NCBI GenBank assembly: GCA_035533215.1
Contig: DATLUG010000027.1
Coordinates: 1-10,077 of the forward strand
DNA length: 10,077 bases
DNA from: DAHUZL01 sp035533215
GTDB lineage: Bacteria; Chloroflexota; Dormibacteria; Aeolococcales; Bog-877
Direction: 5' to 3'
The first letter of the stretch is position 1; each line of letters starts with the position of its first letter. Below the pieces are notes generated by a model, which was given only the letters and a program-made list of their open reading frames with translations, did no database searches and was not told the DNA's origin. The position numbers and the translations under genes are program-made. Positions 1 to 6,642 of the stretch are shown here, piece by piece.

Positions 1-12
1 GCGCCGGCGGCC

Positions 13-168
13 TCAGTAGTAGTGACGGCGGCCGCCCACGGCGTGGCCGAGGCTGCCCAGGATCCAGAGCGCGAGGCCGATCAGGAGCAGGATCACCCCG
101 ATCGTCCAGAGGATGGGCACGGCGAGGACGAAGCCGACGACGAGCAGGATGATGCCGAGTACGATCAT
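13..168 (-). CDS. Small two-helix membrane protein, DUF6131-like
   Basis: This 51-residue protein is almost entirely hydrophobic. Two predicted membrane segments (about residues 2-20 and 22-40) are joined by a Pro-Ile-Leu-Trp turn, and a short polar tail, GGRRHYY, follows. Length and pattern match the small DUF6131-type proteins common in actinobacteria, whose function is unknown. The ATG at 168 is chosen because GGAGAA lies 6 nt upstream (complement of 175-180); the longer frame reading in from beyond 1300 is Arg/Pro/Gly-rich and lies antisense to a real gene. It is transcribed divergently from the acyl-CoA dehydrogenase-like gene, with 177 bp between the starts. I infer a membrane location and see nothing that gives a specific role. 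Confidence 0.8.
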   Translation of the reverse strand: MIVLGIILLVVGFVLAVPILWTIGVILLLIGLALWILGSLGHAVGGRRHYY

Positions 169-333
169 GCCGAGTTCTCCAGGCGACCCGCGCCCGGCGC
201 CCCGGGGGCACTCGGGAGGGCGGGCCTTTCGACCTTCTGCCCCGTCTAACGGACGAGGGCGCCAGCCATTACGCGGCGGCATCGGCGGGCGGCCGACGAC
301 CCCCGGAGCGAACCTCCCCGCCCGGATCGTGGT

Positions 334-339
334 TAAGCT
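334..339 (+). promoter_or_regulatory. Candidate -10 element for a leaderless dehydrogenase mRNA
   Basis: TAAGCT fits TANNNT and ends 6 nt before the ATG at 346, so transcription would start at or next to the start codon. No Shine-Dalgarno lies upstream of that ATG, and no clear -35 hexamer is visible. The call rests on position and motif only. Confidence 0.4.
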
Positions 340-345
340 CGGGCG

Positions 346-1383
346 ATGGGAGACGGGCCGGAGGGGGAGGAGGCGGCGGCGATCGGCGCCTGGGCCCGGT
401 TGCAGGACCTTCGCGAGCTGGGCGACCCGGCGGCGGCGGGCCGAGCGGCGCACCAGCTGGTGGAGCGGGGCCTGCTCGACCTCCCCCGGCCGGGAGCCGG
501 GCGGACCCCCCGGCGGATCGAGGCGCTGATCGCGCTGGGAGCGGCCGACTGCGTCCTGGCCCGCCTCGGCGAGGGTCACGCCGACGCGCTCGCGATCCTG
601 GCAGAGCTCGGGGGGCCGGACCCCGGGGCGGGCCGGCTGTGGGGGGTCTGGGCCGCTCAGCCGCCGGGCACGGCGGCGGTGGAGGCCCGCTCCGACGGGG
701 CCGGGTGGCGGCTCGACGGGCTGAAGCCCTACTGCAGCGGCGCCGCCGCCTGCGACGCCGCCCTGGTCACCGCCGGCGCCGCCGACGGCACCCGCCTGTT
801 CGCGGTCGAGCTGCGCCGGGGCGGGGCCTTTGCCCTCGACGGCAGCTGGCCGGCGGTGGGGATGGCGGGGAGCGACAGCCGCACCGTGCGCCTGGACGGG
901 GTCGCCGCCATCCCGGTCGGCGGCCCCGGCGCCTACGTCGATCGCCCCGGGTTCTGGCACGGCGCTGCCGGCGTCGCCGCCTGCTGGCTGGGCGGCGCCG
1001 TGGGAGCGGCCCGAGCGCTGACCGGCGCCGCTGCGCAGCGGGAGCTCGACCCCCACGCCCTCGCCCACCTGGGCGCGGTCGACGGAGCCCTGACCGCGAT
1101 GCGCGCGGTGCTGCTGCAGGCGGGCGGCGCCTTCGACCGCGATCCCACCGACAGCCGGGGGCGGGCGGCGCTGGTCGCGCGCCGCGCCCGCACCGCGGTG
1201 GAGGCGGGGGCGACCGAGGTGCTGGCGCGGGTCGGGCGCGCCCTCGGCGCGGGACCGCTCACCCGCGACCCCGCTCACGCCCGCCGGATCGCCGACCTCA
1301 CCGTGTACCTGCGCCAGAGCCACGCCGAGCGGGACCTCGCCGACCACGGCCGGCGGCTGCTGGACGCGGGAGCCGACTGGTGA
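346..1383 (+). CDS. Acyl-CoA dehydrogenase-like flavoprotein
   Basis: This 345-residue protein resembles the acyl-CoA dehydrogenase superfamily but is shorter than the usual 380 or so residues. An Ala-rich helical N-terminal half contains RLGEGHADAL (about 73-82). A central beta domain follows with GWRLDGLKPYCSGA (120-133), the typical flavin-side strand and loop, and then LFAVELRR. A C-terminal helical domain ends in LRQSHAERDLADHG (322-335). I cannot identify the classical catalytic Glu of medium-chain enzymes, so it may oxidise something other than an acyl-CoA. It is the first gene of a plus-strand run; the methyltransferase starts 37 nt after its stop. There is no Shine-Dalgarno; a TANNNT hexamer 6 nt before the ATG suggests a leaderless message. 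In related clusters it accompanies a methyltransferase, a glycosyltransferase and usually a PIG-L deacetylase. The family call is fairly secure; the substrate is unknown. Confidence 0.82.
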   Translation: MGDGPEGEEAAAIGAWARLQDLRELGDPAAAGRAAHQLVERGLLDLPRPGAGRTPRRIEALIALGAADCVLARLGEGHADALAILAELGGPDPGAGRLWGVWAAQPPGTAAVEARSDGAGWRLDGLKPYCSGAAACDAALVTAGAADGTRLFAVELRRGGAFALDGSWPAVGMAGSDSRTVRLDGVAAIPVGGPGAYVDRPGFWHGAAGVAACWLGGAVGAARALTGAAAQRELDPHALAHLGAVDGALTAMRAVLLQAGGAFDRDPTDSRGRAALVARRARTAVEAGATEVLARVGRALGAGPLTRDPAHARRIADLTVYLRQSHAERDLADHGRRLLDAGADW

Positions 1384-1420
1384 GGCGCCGCGGTCCCGGC
1401 CGGCGGCGGGGCGGGCGCCG

Positions 1421-2065
1421 GTGACGGTCGCCCTCTCGTACTTCGAGCACCTCTACGCGTCCCACCCCGACCCCTGGCGCTTCGACGAGCGCTGGTACGA
1501 GCGGCGCAAGCACGCCCTCACCGTCGCCAGCCTGCCGCGGCCCGGCTACCGGCGCGCCTTCGAGCCCGCCTGCGCCAACGGCCGTCTGACCAGCCTGCTG
1601 GCTCCTCGCTGCGCCCAGCTGCTGGCGGTGGACGCGATCCTGGCCCCGGTGGAGCGTGCCCGCCGCCGTCTCGCCGACCAGCCCCACGTCCAGGTCGAGC
1701 GGCGGCGGCTGCCCCGCGAGTGGCCCTGCCGGAGCTTCGACCTGATCGTGCTGTCGGAGTTCCTCTACTACTTCGGGCCCGGGGAGCTGAGCCGGGTGCT
1801 GGCCCGGGTGCGAGCCAGCCTGGAGCCGGGCGGGACCGTGCTGGCGGTCCACTGGCGCCATCCGGTGGCGGAGTACCCCTGCTCCGGCGACGACGTCCAT
1901 CGCCGGCTCCGCTCCGAGCCCGGCCTTTTCACCCTCGCCCATCACGAGGAGGCCGACTTCCTGCTCGACGTGCTGGTGACCGGGGACGGCGGCGGTCCGC
2001 CCCAGTCGGTCGCGGCTGCGAGCGGGCTTGTCGGCGGCGCCACCGGCGGCGGCGCCCGGTCGTGA
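1421..2065 (+). CDS. NodS-like class I SAM-dependent methyltransferase
   Basis: This 214-residue protein has the NodS-type layout. The N-terminus is YFEHLYASHPDPW (7-19; DPW at 17-19), and the helix WYERRKHALTVASLP follows. The SAM motif I variant is FEPACANG (47-54; most relatives have FEPGCSNG), the acidic residue ending the next strand is Asp71, and FDLIVLSEFLYYF (106-118) and LEPGGTVLAVHWRH (134-147) complete the Rossmann core. The last 25 or so residues are a Gly/Ala-rich tail that looks like drift. The GTG at 1421 is the only plausible start and has only a weak G-rich Shine-Dalgarno. Its stop overlaps the next start by one base (TGATG), which suggests coupled translation with the glycosyltransferase. 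In some actinobacteria the same domain is fused to a PIG-L deacetylase; here it stands alone. Substrate unknown. Confidence 0.87.
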   Translation: MTVALSYFEHLYASHPDPWRFDERWYERRKHALTVASLPRPGYRRAFEPACANGRLTSLLAPRCAQLLAVDAILAPVERARRRLADQPHVQVERRRLPREWPCRSFDLIVLSEFLYYFGPGELSRVLARVRASLEPGGTVLAVHWRHPVAEYPCSGDDVHRRLRSEPGLFTLAHHEEADFLLDVLVTGDGGGPPQSVAAASGLVGGATGGGARS

Positions 2066-2736
2066 TGGCCGCGGTCGGCGTCGTGGTGCCCGCCCACAAC
2101 GAGGAGGCGCTGCTGCCCGACTGCCTCGACGCCCTGGAGCGGGCCATGGACAGGGTCGCCGTGCCGGCGCGGACGGTGCTGGTGCTGGACGCGTGCGAGG
2201 ACGGCAGCGCGGCCGCGGCCGCGGGGCGGCCCCACCTCCAGACCCTGGCGGTCGCCGCCCACAACGTCGGGCGGGCGCGGGCGGCAGGGTTCGACGCGGT
2301 GCTCAGCTGGGCCGGCGCCACCCCGTTGGACCAGCTCTGGCTCGCCACCACCGACGCCGACAGCATGGTGCCGGAGGACTGGCTGACGGTCCAGCTGGAG
2401 CTCGCCGCCAGGGGGGTGGAGGCGGTGCTGGGCACGGTGCGGGTGGTGGACTGGTCGGAGCGGTCGCCGGCGGTGGCGCAGCGCTTCGTCGCCCGGTACC
2501 AGGGCCGCGACGACCACGCCCACGTCCACGGGGCCAACATGGGGATGACCGCGGCCGCCTACCTGGGCGCCGGGGGGATGCCCCCCCTGGCGCTGGCGGA
2601 GGACCGCGGTCTGGCCCTGAGCCTCGCCGGCCGGCGGGTCCTCCACACCGGCCGGATCCCGGTGACGACCAGCAGCCGGGTCGCCTCCCGGGCCCCGGGC
2701 GGGTTCGCCAGCTACCTGGACCGGCTCTCCGGCTGA
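2065..2736 (+). CDS. Family 2 glycosyltransferase
   Basis: This 223-residue GT-A fold glycosyltransferase opens with VGVVVPAHNEE (4-14) and the strand VLVLDACEDGS (38-48). NVGRARAAG (67-75) follows. The metal and nucleotide-sugar motif is TTDADS (95-100, DxD at 97-99), and the acceptor-side HVHGANMGM lies at 153-161. The acidic LAEDRGL (177-183) matches the ED catalytic-base region. The C-terminus, RAPGGFASYLDRL, is typical of the subgroup found beside NodS-like methyltransferases. No membrane segment is visible, so it probably acts in the cytoplasm. The ATG at 2065 shares its A with the upstream TGA; a GTG immediately before it (2062) is an alternative start. The frame continues open upstream, but that part is antisense or shadow sequence over the methyltransferase. 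Donor and acceptor are unknown. Confidence 0.88.
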   Translation: MAAVGVVVPAHNEEALLPDCLDALERAMDRVAVPARTVLVLDACEDGSAAAAAGRPHLQTLAVAAHNVGRARAAGFDAVLSWAGATPLDQLWLATTDADSMVPEDWLTVQLELAARGVEAVLGTVRVVDWSERSPAVAQRFVARYQGRDDHAHVHGANMGMTAAAYLGAGGMPPLALAEDRGLALSLAGRRVLHTGRIPVTTSSRVASRAPGGFASYLDRLSG

Positions 2737-2805
2737 CCGAACCCCGGGCACGTCCCCCGACGTCCCGCCCGCCCCGGCCCGCACCGTGTGGAGGTGCGCG
2801 CCGAC

Positions 2806-3581
2806 ATGGCCGTCTCCCGGATCCAGCTCGCCCCGGTCACGTCCCTGGCGCTGGAGCGTCCGGAGGCGGTGCGGCTGACGTCGCACGGGGCGGACGGGGA
2901 CCGCCGCTTCCTCCTCGTCGACCGTGCCGCCCACCTGGACAACGGCATCGGCCGGGGCCGGCTGGCGCAGGTGCGGGAAAGGTGGCGGGCCGAGGACCGG
3001 TGGCTCACCCTCACTGTCCCGGGGGGGCCGCCGTCGAGGGCAGCACCGCCGAGCGCGGCGCCGCCCGCTGCGCCAGGGTGTATGGGCGGGCGGTGCCGTC
3101 GCGGGTGGTGGGGGGCCCGTTCGCCGACGCCGTCTCCGCCTTCTGCGACCATCCGGTCGAGCTGGTGCGCTCCGATCAGCTTGGCGCGGCGGTCGACGTC
3201 CTGCCGCTCACGCTGGCCTCGACCGCCTCGGCGGACCGGCTGGCGGAGCACGCCGGGGACCCCCGCCTCGCCGACGGGCGGCGGTTCCGCATGCTGCTGG
3301 AGCTGGCGGGGTGCACCGCCTGCGAGGAGGGCTCGTGGGCGGGCCGGCTGGTGCGGGTCGGCGACGCCCTGATCCGGGTCGTCCGGCCGGTCCCCCGCTG
3401 CGGCGTCACCCAGCAGGACCCGGACACCGGCACCTTCCAGCTCCAGGCGCTGCGGACGCTCGCCGCCGATCGCGGGCGGGGTCCCAATGGCCGGTCGCTC
3501 CATTTCGGGATGCATGCCGAGGTGGCGGAGCCCGGATGGGTGCGGGTGGGGGACGGGGCCGAGCCCCAGCCGGCCAGCTGA
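2806..3581 (+). pseudogene. MOSC domain protein (YcbX/mARC-like), split by a one-base frameshift
   Basis: Residues 1-74 read in the frame of the ATG at 2806 and give a MOSC N-terminal barrel: SRIQLAPVTSLAL, GADGDRRFLLVD, then LAQVR. From about 3027 the homology continues in the next frame to the TGA at 3579-3581. That part holds FRMLLELAG, SWAGRLVRVGDALIRV, RCGVTQQDPDTG with the expected molybdenum-ligand Cys (residue 199 of the repaired protein), and GMHAEVAEPGWVRVGD. The switch lies at seven G's (3021-3027); one more G would restore a continuous 258-residue protein. The cause could be a real mutation, a sequencing or assembly error, or less likely slippage. GGAGG (2790-2794) lies 11 nt before the ATG; a GTG at 2788 is an alternative start. 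Family members bind molybdenum cofactor and handle sulfur or N-hydroxylated substrates. It lies 69 nt after the glycosyltransferase and could be co-transcribed. Confidence 0.85.
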
Positions 3582-3592
3582 CCCTGCTCAGC
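3577..3592. other. Short inverted repeat over the two convergent stop codons
   Basis: GCTGA and TCAGC are exact complements around the 6-nt loop CCCTGC. The arms contain the stop codons of the MOSC gene (TGA 3579-3581) and of the amidase (3588-3590, read on the minus strand). There is no T-run on either side, so it is at best a weak bidirectional terminator; chance is possible with 5-bp arms. Confidence 0.25.
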
Positions 3593-4994
3593 CGAGCGTC
3601 GGGCGGCGACCGCCGGCTCCGTTCGCCTCCTCGAACGCGCGTCCCAGCTGGAGCACCCCGAGGTCGTCCCGCGGTCGGCCGACGATCTGGATCCCGACCG
3701 GCAGGCCGGTCGGGCTGAACCCGGCGGGGACCGCGAGGGCCGGCAGCGCCAGGGTGCTGACGGCAGAGCACGAGCGCATCCACCCGAGGTAGTCGGGCAT
3801 GGGCTCGCCGGCGATGTCTTTGACCCAGGGCGTCCCCACATCGAAGGGGAGGACCTGGCTCACCGGCAGCACCCAGAACTCGTGACGGGCGAAGAAGGCG
3901 CCGGCCCGCTCCACCAGGGCGGAGCGGTGCGCCTCCGCCCAGGCCAGGTCGCTGGCGGTGACGGTCCGCCCGTAGGCGACGTTCTCCCGCACCATCGGCG
4001 CCACCCGCTCGTCGTCGTCAAGGACCAGCTGGCCGAGGGTCTGGGCGAGGTGCCATCCGCGCAGGATCCGGAACACCCGGTCGGCGTCGGTGAGATCCGG
4101 CTCGTCGTCCTCGACGACGCAGCCGAGCCGCTCCAGCAGCGGCCGCTGGGCCCGGAAGCACGCCAGCACCTCGGGCTCGAAGGGAAGGCCGCCGCGGTCG
4201 AGTCCGAACGCCACCCGGACCCCGCGGAGGTCGCGGCCGAGGTCACGGTCGAAGTGGGCGCCCGGCTCGGGCAGCGCCCGGGGGGAGCGGAGGTCGGGGC
4301 CGGCGAGCGCCGCCAGCAGGAGCGCCGCGTCGTCCACCGTCCGGGCCATCGGCCCCAGCACCGAGAGGTCGAACCACGCCGCCGGGGTGGGGATATCGGG
4401 CACCCGCCCCGGGCTCGGCCGCAGCCCCACCACGTTGCAGAAGCTGGCCGGGTTGCGCAGCGAACCGCCCATGTCGCTGCCGTCCGCGATGGGGAGCATC
4501 CCGGCGGCCAGCGCCACCGCGGCGCCGCCGCTGCTCCCCCCGCAGGTCCTGGTCGGGTCGTAGGGGTTGCGGGTGGCGCCGAAGAGTCGGTTGTGGGTCT
4601 GCGAGCCGAGGCCGAACTCGGGAGTGTTGGTCTTGCCGACCACCACCGCCCCCGCGGCGCGGGCCCGCTCCACCAGCAGGTGGTCGTGGGCGGGCACCAG
4701 GTCCTGGCACAGCAGCGAGCCGTAGGTGGTGCGCAGGCCGCGGGTCTCGACGAGGTCCTTGTGGGCGATCGGCAGGCCGTGCAGCGGGCCCACCGGGCCG
4801 CCCTCGAGGATGGCCCGGTCGAGGGCGTCGGCCCGGGCCAGCGCGGGCTGCGGGCAGAGCGTGACGATCGCGTTGAGGGCGGGGTTGGCCCGCTCGATCC
4901 GGGCCAGGTGGGCGGCCACCACCTCGCGCGTGGAGCAGGCCCGGGCGCGGATCAGCCCGGCCAGCTCCCGGGCGGTGGCGGCGCAGAGGTCCAT
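3588..4994 (-). CDS. Amidase signature family hydrolase
   Basis: This 468-residue enzyme hydrolyses amide bonds by the Ser-cisSer-Lys mechanism. The catalytic Lys is Lys79 in GLPIAHKD. The Gly/Ser core CGGSSGGAAVAL (151-162) carries the cis-Ser (Ser154), and the nucleophile is Ser178 in GSDMGGSLRNPA. The spacings (75 residues Lys to cis-Ser, 24 to the nucleophile) equal those of fatty acid amide hydrolase and peptide amidase. VGKTNTPEFGLG (119-130) and the C-terminal LPALAVPAGF, LPVGIQIVGR are also typical. No signal peptide is present, so it is probably cytoplasmic. Related enzymes include AtzF-like amidases and the GatA subunit; no GatB or GatC is near, so a catabolic amidase is likelier. 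The ATG at 4994 is chosen because homology begins there; it lacks a close Shine-Dalgarno but has TATCGT 8 nt upstream. It converges on the MOSC gene with 6 nt between stops. Confidence 0.93.
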   Translation of the reverse strand: MDLCAATARELAGLIRARACSTREVVAAHLARIERANPALNAIVTLCPQPALARADALDRAILEGGPVGPLHGLPIAHKDLVETRGLRTTYGSLLCQDLVPAHDHLLVERARAAGAVVVGKTNTPEFGLGSQTHNRLFGATRNPYDPTRTCGGSSGGAAVALAAGMLPIADGSDMGGSLRNPASFCNVVGLRPSPGRVPDIPTPAAWFDLSVLGPMARTVDDAALLLAALAGPDLRSPRALPEPGAHFDRDLGRDLRGVRVAFGLDRGGLPFEPEVLACFRAQRPLLERLGCVVEDDEPDLTDADRVFRILRGWHLAQTLGQLVLDDDERVAPMVRENVAYGRTVTASDLAWAEAHRSALVERAGAFFARHEFWVLPVSQVLPFDVGTPWVKDIAGEPMPDYLGWMRSCSAVSTLALPALAVPAGFSPTGLPVGIQIVGRPRDDLGVLQLGRAFEEANGAGGRRPTLG

Positions 4995-5002
4995 CGGCCG
5001 GC

Positions 5003-5008
5003 ACGATA
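5003..5008 (-). promoter_or_regulatory. Candidate -10 element for the amidase gene
   Basis: Read on the minus strand this is TATCGT, a TANNNT match, 8 nt before the amidase ATG. The only purine-rich candidate for a Shine-Dalgarno lies 19 nt upstream of the ATG, too far to be useful, so a leaderless or nearly leaderless transcript is inferred. No -35 consensus is visible. Confidence 0.4.
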
Positions 5009-5013
5009 CGGCG

Positions 5014-5031
5014 CCTCCCTCAGCCGGGAGG
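5014..5031. promoter_or_regulatory. GC-rich inverted repeat at the -35 position of the amidase promoter
   Basis: CCTCCC (5014-5019) and GGGAGG (5026-5031) are exact complements around TCAGCC. The repeat lies just upstream of the putative amidase -10 and covers the place where a -35 would be, so it could be an operator. It lacks a T-run and is 235 nt past the stop of the upstream minus-strand gene, so it is a poor terminator candidate. Confidence 0.3.
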
Positions 5032-5187
5032 GCCGCCGCGGGGTGCCGGCGAGGCCCACCTCCCCGTGCATCGCCCGGCACGGGGACGGAGGCCGCGCGA
5101 TTCTGTCCCAGCCAGTCCTCCTTCCCGGGCAGGCGACCCCCCGCCTGTCGCCGGGTCGCCGCCCTGGCCGCGGCGTGAGTCGGCACG

Positions 5188-5203
5188 GCGCGCGATCGCG
5201 CGC
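5188..5203. repeat. Perfect 16-bp palindrome in the amidase/DinB-like intergenic gap
   Basis: GCGCGCGATCGCGCGC is exactly self-complementary and contains the octamer GCGATCGC. It sits in the 272-bp gap (4995-5266) between two minus-strand genes. A second inverted repeat in the same gap pairs GTGCCGG (5043-5049) with CCGGCAC (5075-5081). I see no gene in this gap. The palindrome could be a cruciform or protein site, but alternating CG tracts arise readily in DNA of this composition. Confidence 0.4.
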
Positions 5204-5266
5204 GCGCCTCCCAGAGGTGGGACCCCTTGCCGCGTCGCTGGCACCGGTCGCCGGCGCCCGCCGCCG

Positions 5267-6046
5267 TCAGAACCCGGGGAACACGGCCCGGAGCTGGTCC
5301 AGGGAGACGTCCGTCCCGGTGAGCACCAGGGGGGGAGTGTGGGCGGGGTCCAGCCGGCCGAAGACCAGGCGCAGCAGCGCCTCCGCTGGGATGCGGAGCT
5401 CACCCGCACCGCCGTCACCGTCGGCGGGGGTCAGTCGGACCGCGTCGTCGGTCACCAGCTGGAGCCGGCGCTCGGGGGCCTCGGTCCGGACCAGGAGCCG
5501 GATCGGCTGCGCGGGCGGCTTGCCGACCCGGCCGGCGAGGGCGCCGATGCGGTCCACCAGCAGGTCCGTCGCCTCTGGGATCACGCGGGCCGAGGGGTCC
5601 AGCATCACCGCCACGTCCCAGGTGTGGATGGCGTGCTCGCCGAGTCGGAGCCCGACCAGACCGGCGGCGTCGAGCTCTGTTCCGAGCGCCGCCACGCGCA
5701 GGGAGGCCAGCTGGGCATCGTCGAGCGACTCCAGCCGCGAGACCAGGGCGCGATCGGATCGGCAGCCGTCACGCGCCTGCTCCTCTGGGGTGAGGGCGTT
5801 CCACCGGTCCCAGATCACCGCCGCGGTGTCGCGTCCGGGGGTCGGGCGTCCGTCGCTCGCCGCCTCGAGGTATCCGGTCATGATCTCGGCCCCGCTGCCG
5901 AGATGGGACAGCACCTGGGCGATCGACCACTCGCTGGCGTATGAGGGGTGGGTGAGCTGGGCGTCGGTGAGGGTGTCGACCCGCGCGACCAGGTCGTCGT
6001 GGGAGCGCCGCAGCGCGGCGATCCAGGTACGGGCGGCGTGTTCCAT
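5267..6046 (-). CDS. Maleylpyruvate isomerase/DinB-fold family protein (TIGR03083-like)
   Basis: This 259-residue protein has the DinB-type four-helix bundle of mycothiol-dependent maleylpyruvate isomerases. It begins HAARTWIAALRRSHDDLVARV and has SEWSIAQVLSHLG (39-50, putative metal ligand His48) and LGEHAIHTWDVAV (135-147, putative ligands Glu137 and His141). A C-terminal SCP2-like region (about 165-259) contains LRIPAEALLRLVFGRL. In characterised members the three ligands bind a divalent metal that activates mycothiol or a related thiol; most homologues have no assigned substrate, so isomerase activity is not claimed. The start at 6046 follows GAGGAGA (6055-6061) at 8 nt. It is the last gene of the MarR-YceI operon, 32 nt after the YceI stop. 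Mycothiol-linked families support an actinobacterial host. Confidence 0.85.
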   Translation of the reverse strand: MEHAARTWIAALRRSHDDLVARVDTLTDAQLTHPSYASEWSIAQVLSHLGSGAEIMTGYLEAASDGRPTPGRDTAAVIWDRWNALTPEEQARDGCRSDRALVSRLESLDDAQLASLRVAALGTELDAAGLVGLRLGEHAIHTWDVAVMLDPSARVIPEATDLLVDRIGALAGRVGKPPAQPIRLLVRTEAPERRLQLVTDDAVRLTPADGDGGAGELRIPAEALLRLVFGRLDPAHTPPLVLTGTDVSLDQLRAVFPGF

Positions 6047-6078
6047 GGGCGGGGTCTCCTCGTCTTCGGTGGGTGACG

Positions 6079-6642
6079 TCAGCCGTCGGCGGGATCGAGC
6101 CGGTCGAACTGGGCGACCAGGCCGAGGACGGCCCGCGACGAGGCGACCGCGAGCGGGCTCCAGGTCATCCCGAACCGGGTCCGGTCGACCTCCGCCTGCG
6201 CCTCCAGGCGGACCGACGTCTCGCCCGAGCGCGTCGCCGCCGCCGGGCACGCCAGTGGAAGGGAGCGCCCGGCCGCCTCGATCGTCCCCACCAGCGCGAA
6301 GCCGCCGTCGGGGGTGGGCGTGCCGGAGGTGATGGTCACGATCACCTCCGGGTGGGCGGCGACGTCGAAGAAGTCGGCCGAGCGAAGGTGGGTGTCGCGC
6401 TGGCGGTTCTTGGTGGTGAGGGAGGTGGCCGCGATCCTGACCCGCCCCCGGAGGGTCCCGTCGGGGGCCACGTCCCCCTCGCCCTCGATCCGCTCGAAGC
6501 GGCCGCGCACGGTGATGGCGCCCCAGAAGTGCTTCACCTGGAAGGTGGCCTGCGAGCGGTCAGGGTCGAGCCGCCAGTGGCCGGGAGCGAGGTGGGCGGC
6601 AGGGGTGGTGGCGCTGGGCGAGGGAGGGGGCGAGGTGGTCAC
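6079..6642 (-). CDS. YceI family protein
   Basis: This 187-residue lipocalin-like beta-barrel has the family hallmarks: WRLDPDRSQATFQVKHFWG (23-41), DTHLRSADFFDVAAHPEV (83-100) and DRTRFGM (153-159). YceI proteins bind polyisoprenoid or amide-lipid ligands; many are secreted, but this one has a Pro/Ser/Thr-rich leader of about 20 residues with no hydrophobic core, so it is probably cytoplasmic. The GTG at 6642 is chosen because AGGAGG lies exactly 6 nt upstream (complement of 6649-6654), inside the end of the MarR gene. The GTG start and the MarR TGA stop overlap as GTGA, which couples the two genes. Cytoplasmic YceI proteins beside MarR regulators are common in actinobacteria, and control by that regulator is inferred. 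The ligand is unknown. Confidence 0.92.
   Translation of the reverse strand: MTTSPPPSPSATTPAAHLAPGHWRLDPDRSQATFQVKHFWGAITVRGRFERIEGEGDVAPDGTLRGRVRIAATSLTTKNRQRDTHLRSADFFDVAAHPEVIVTITSGTPTPDGGFALVGTIEAAGRSLPLACPAAATRSGETSVRLEAQAEVDRTRFGMTWSPLAVASSRAVLGLVAQFDRLDPADG

Noticed and set aside
3588..4994. Amidase as GatA subunit of tRNA amidotransferase
   Set aside because: No GatB or GatC gene is adjacent and the nucleophile motif GSDMGGS fits stand-alone amidases better; not fully excluded.
3882..6332. Plus-strand open frame of 816 codons
   Set aside because: It lies antisense to the amidase, DinB-like and YceI genes, which have clear family motifs.
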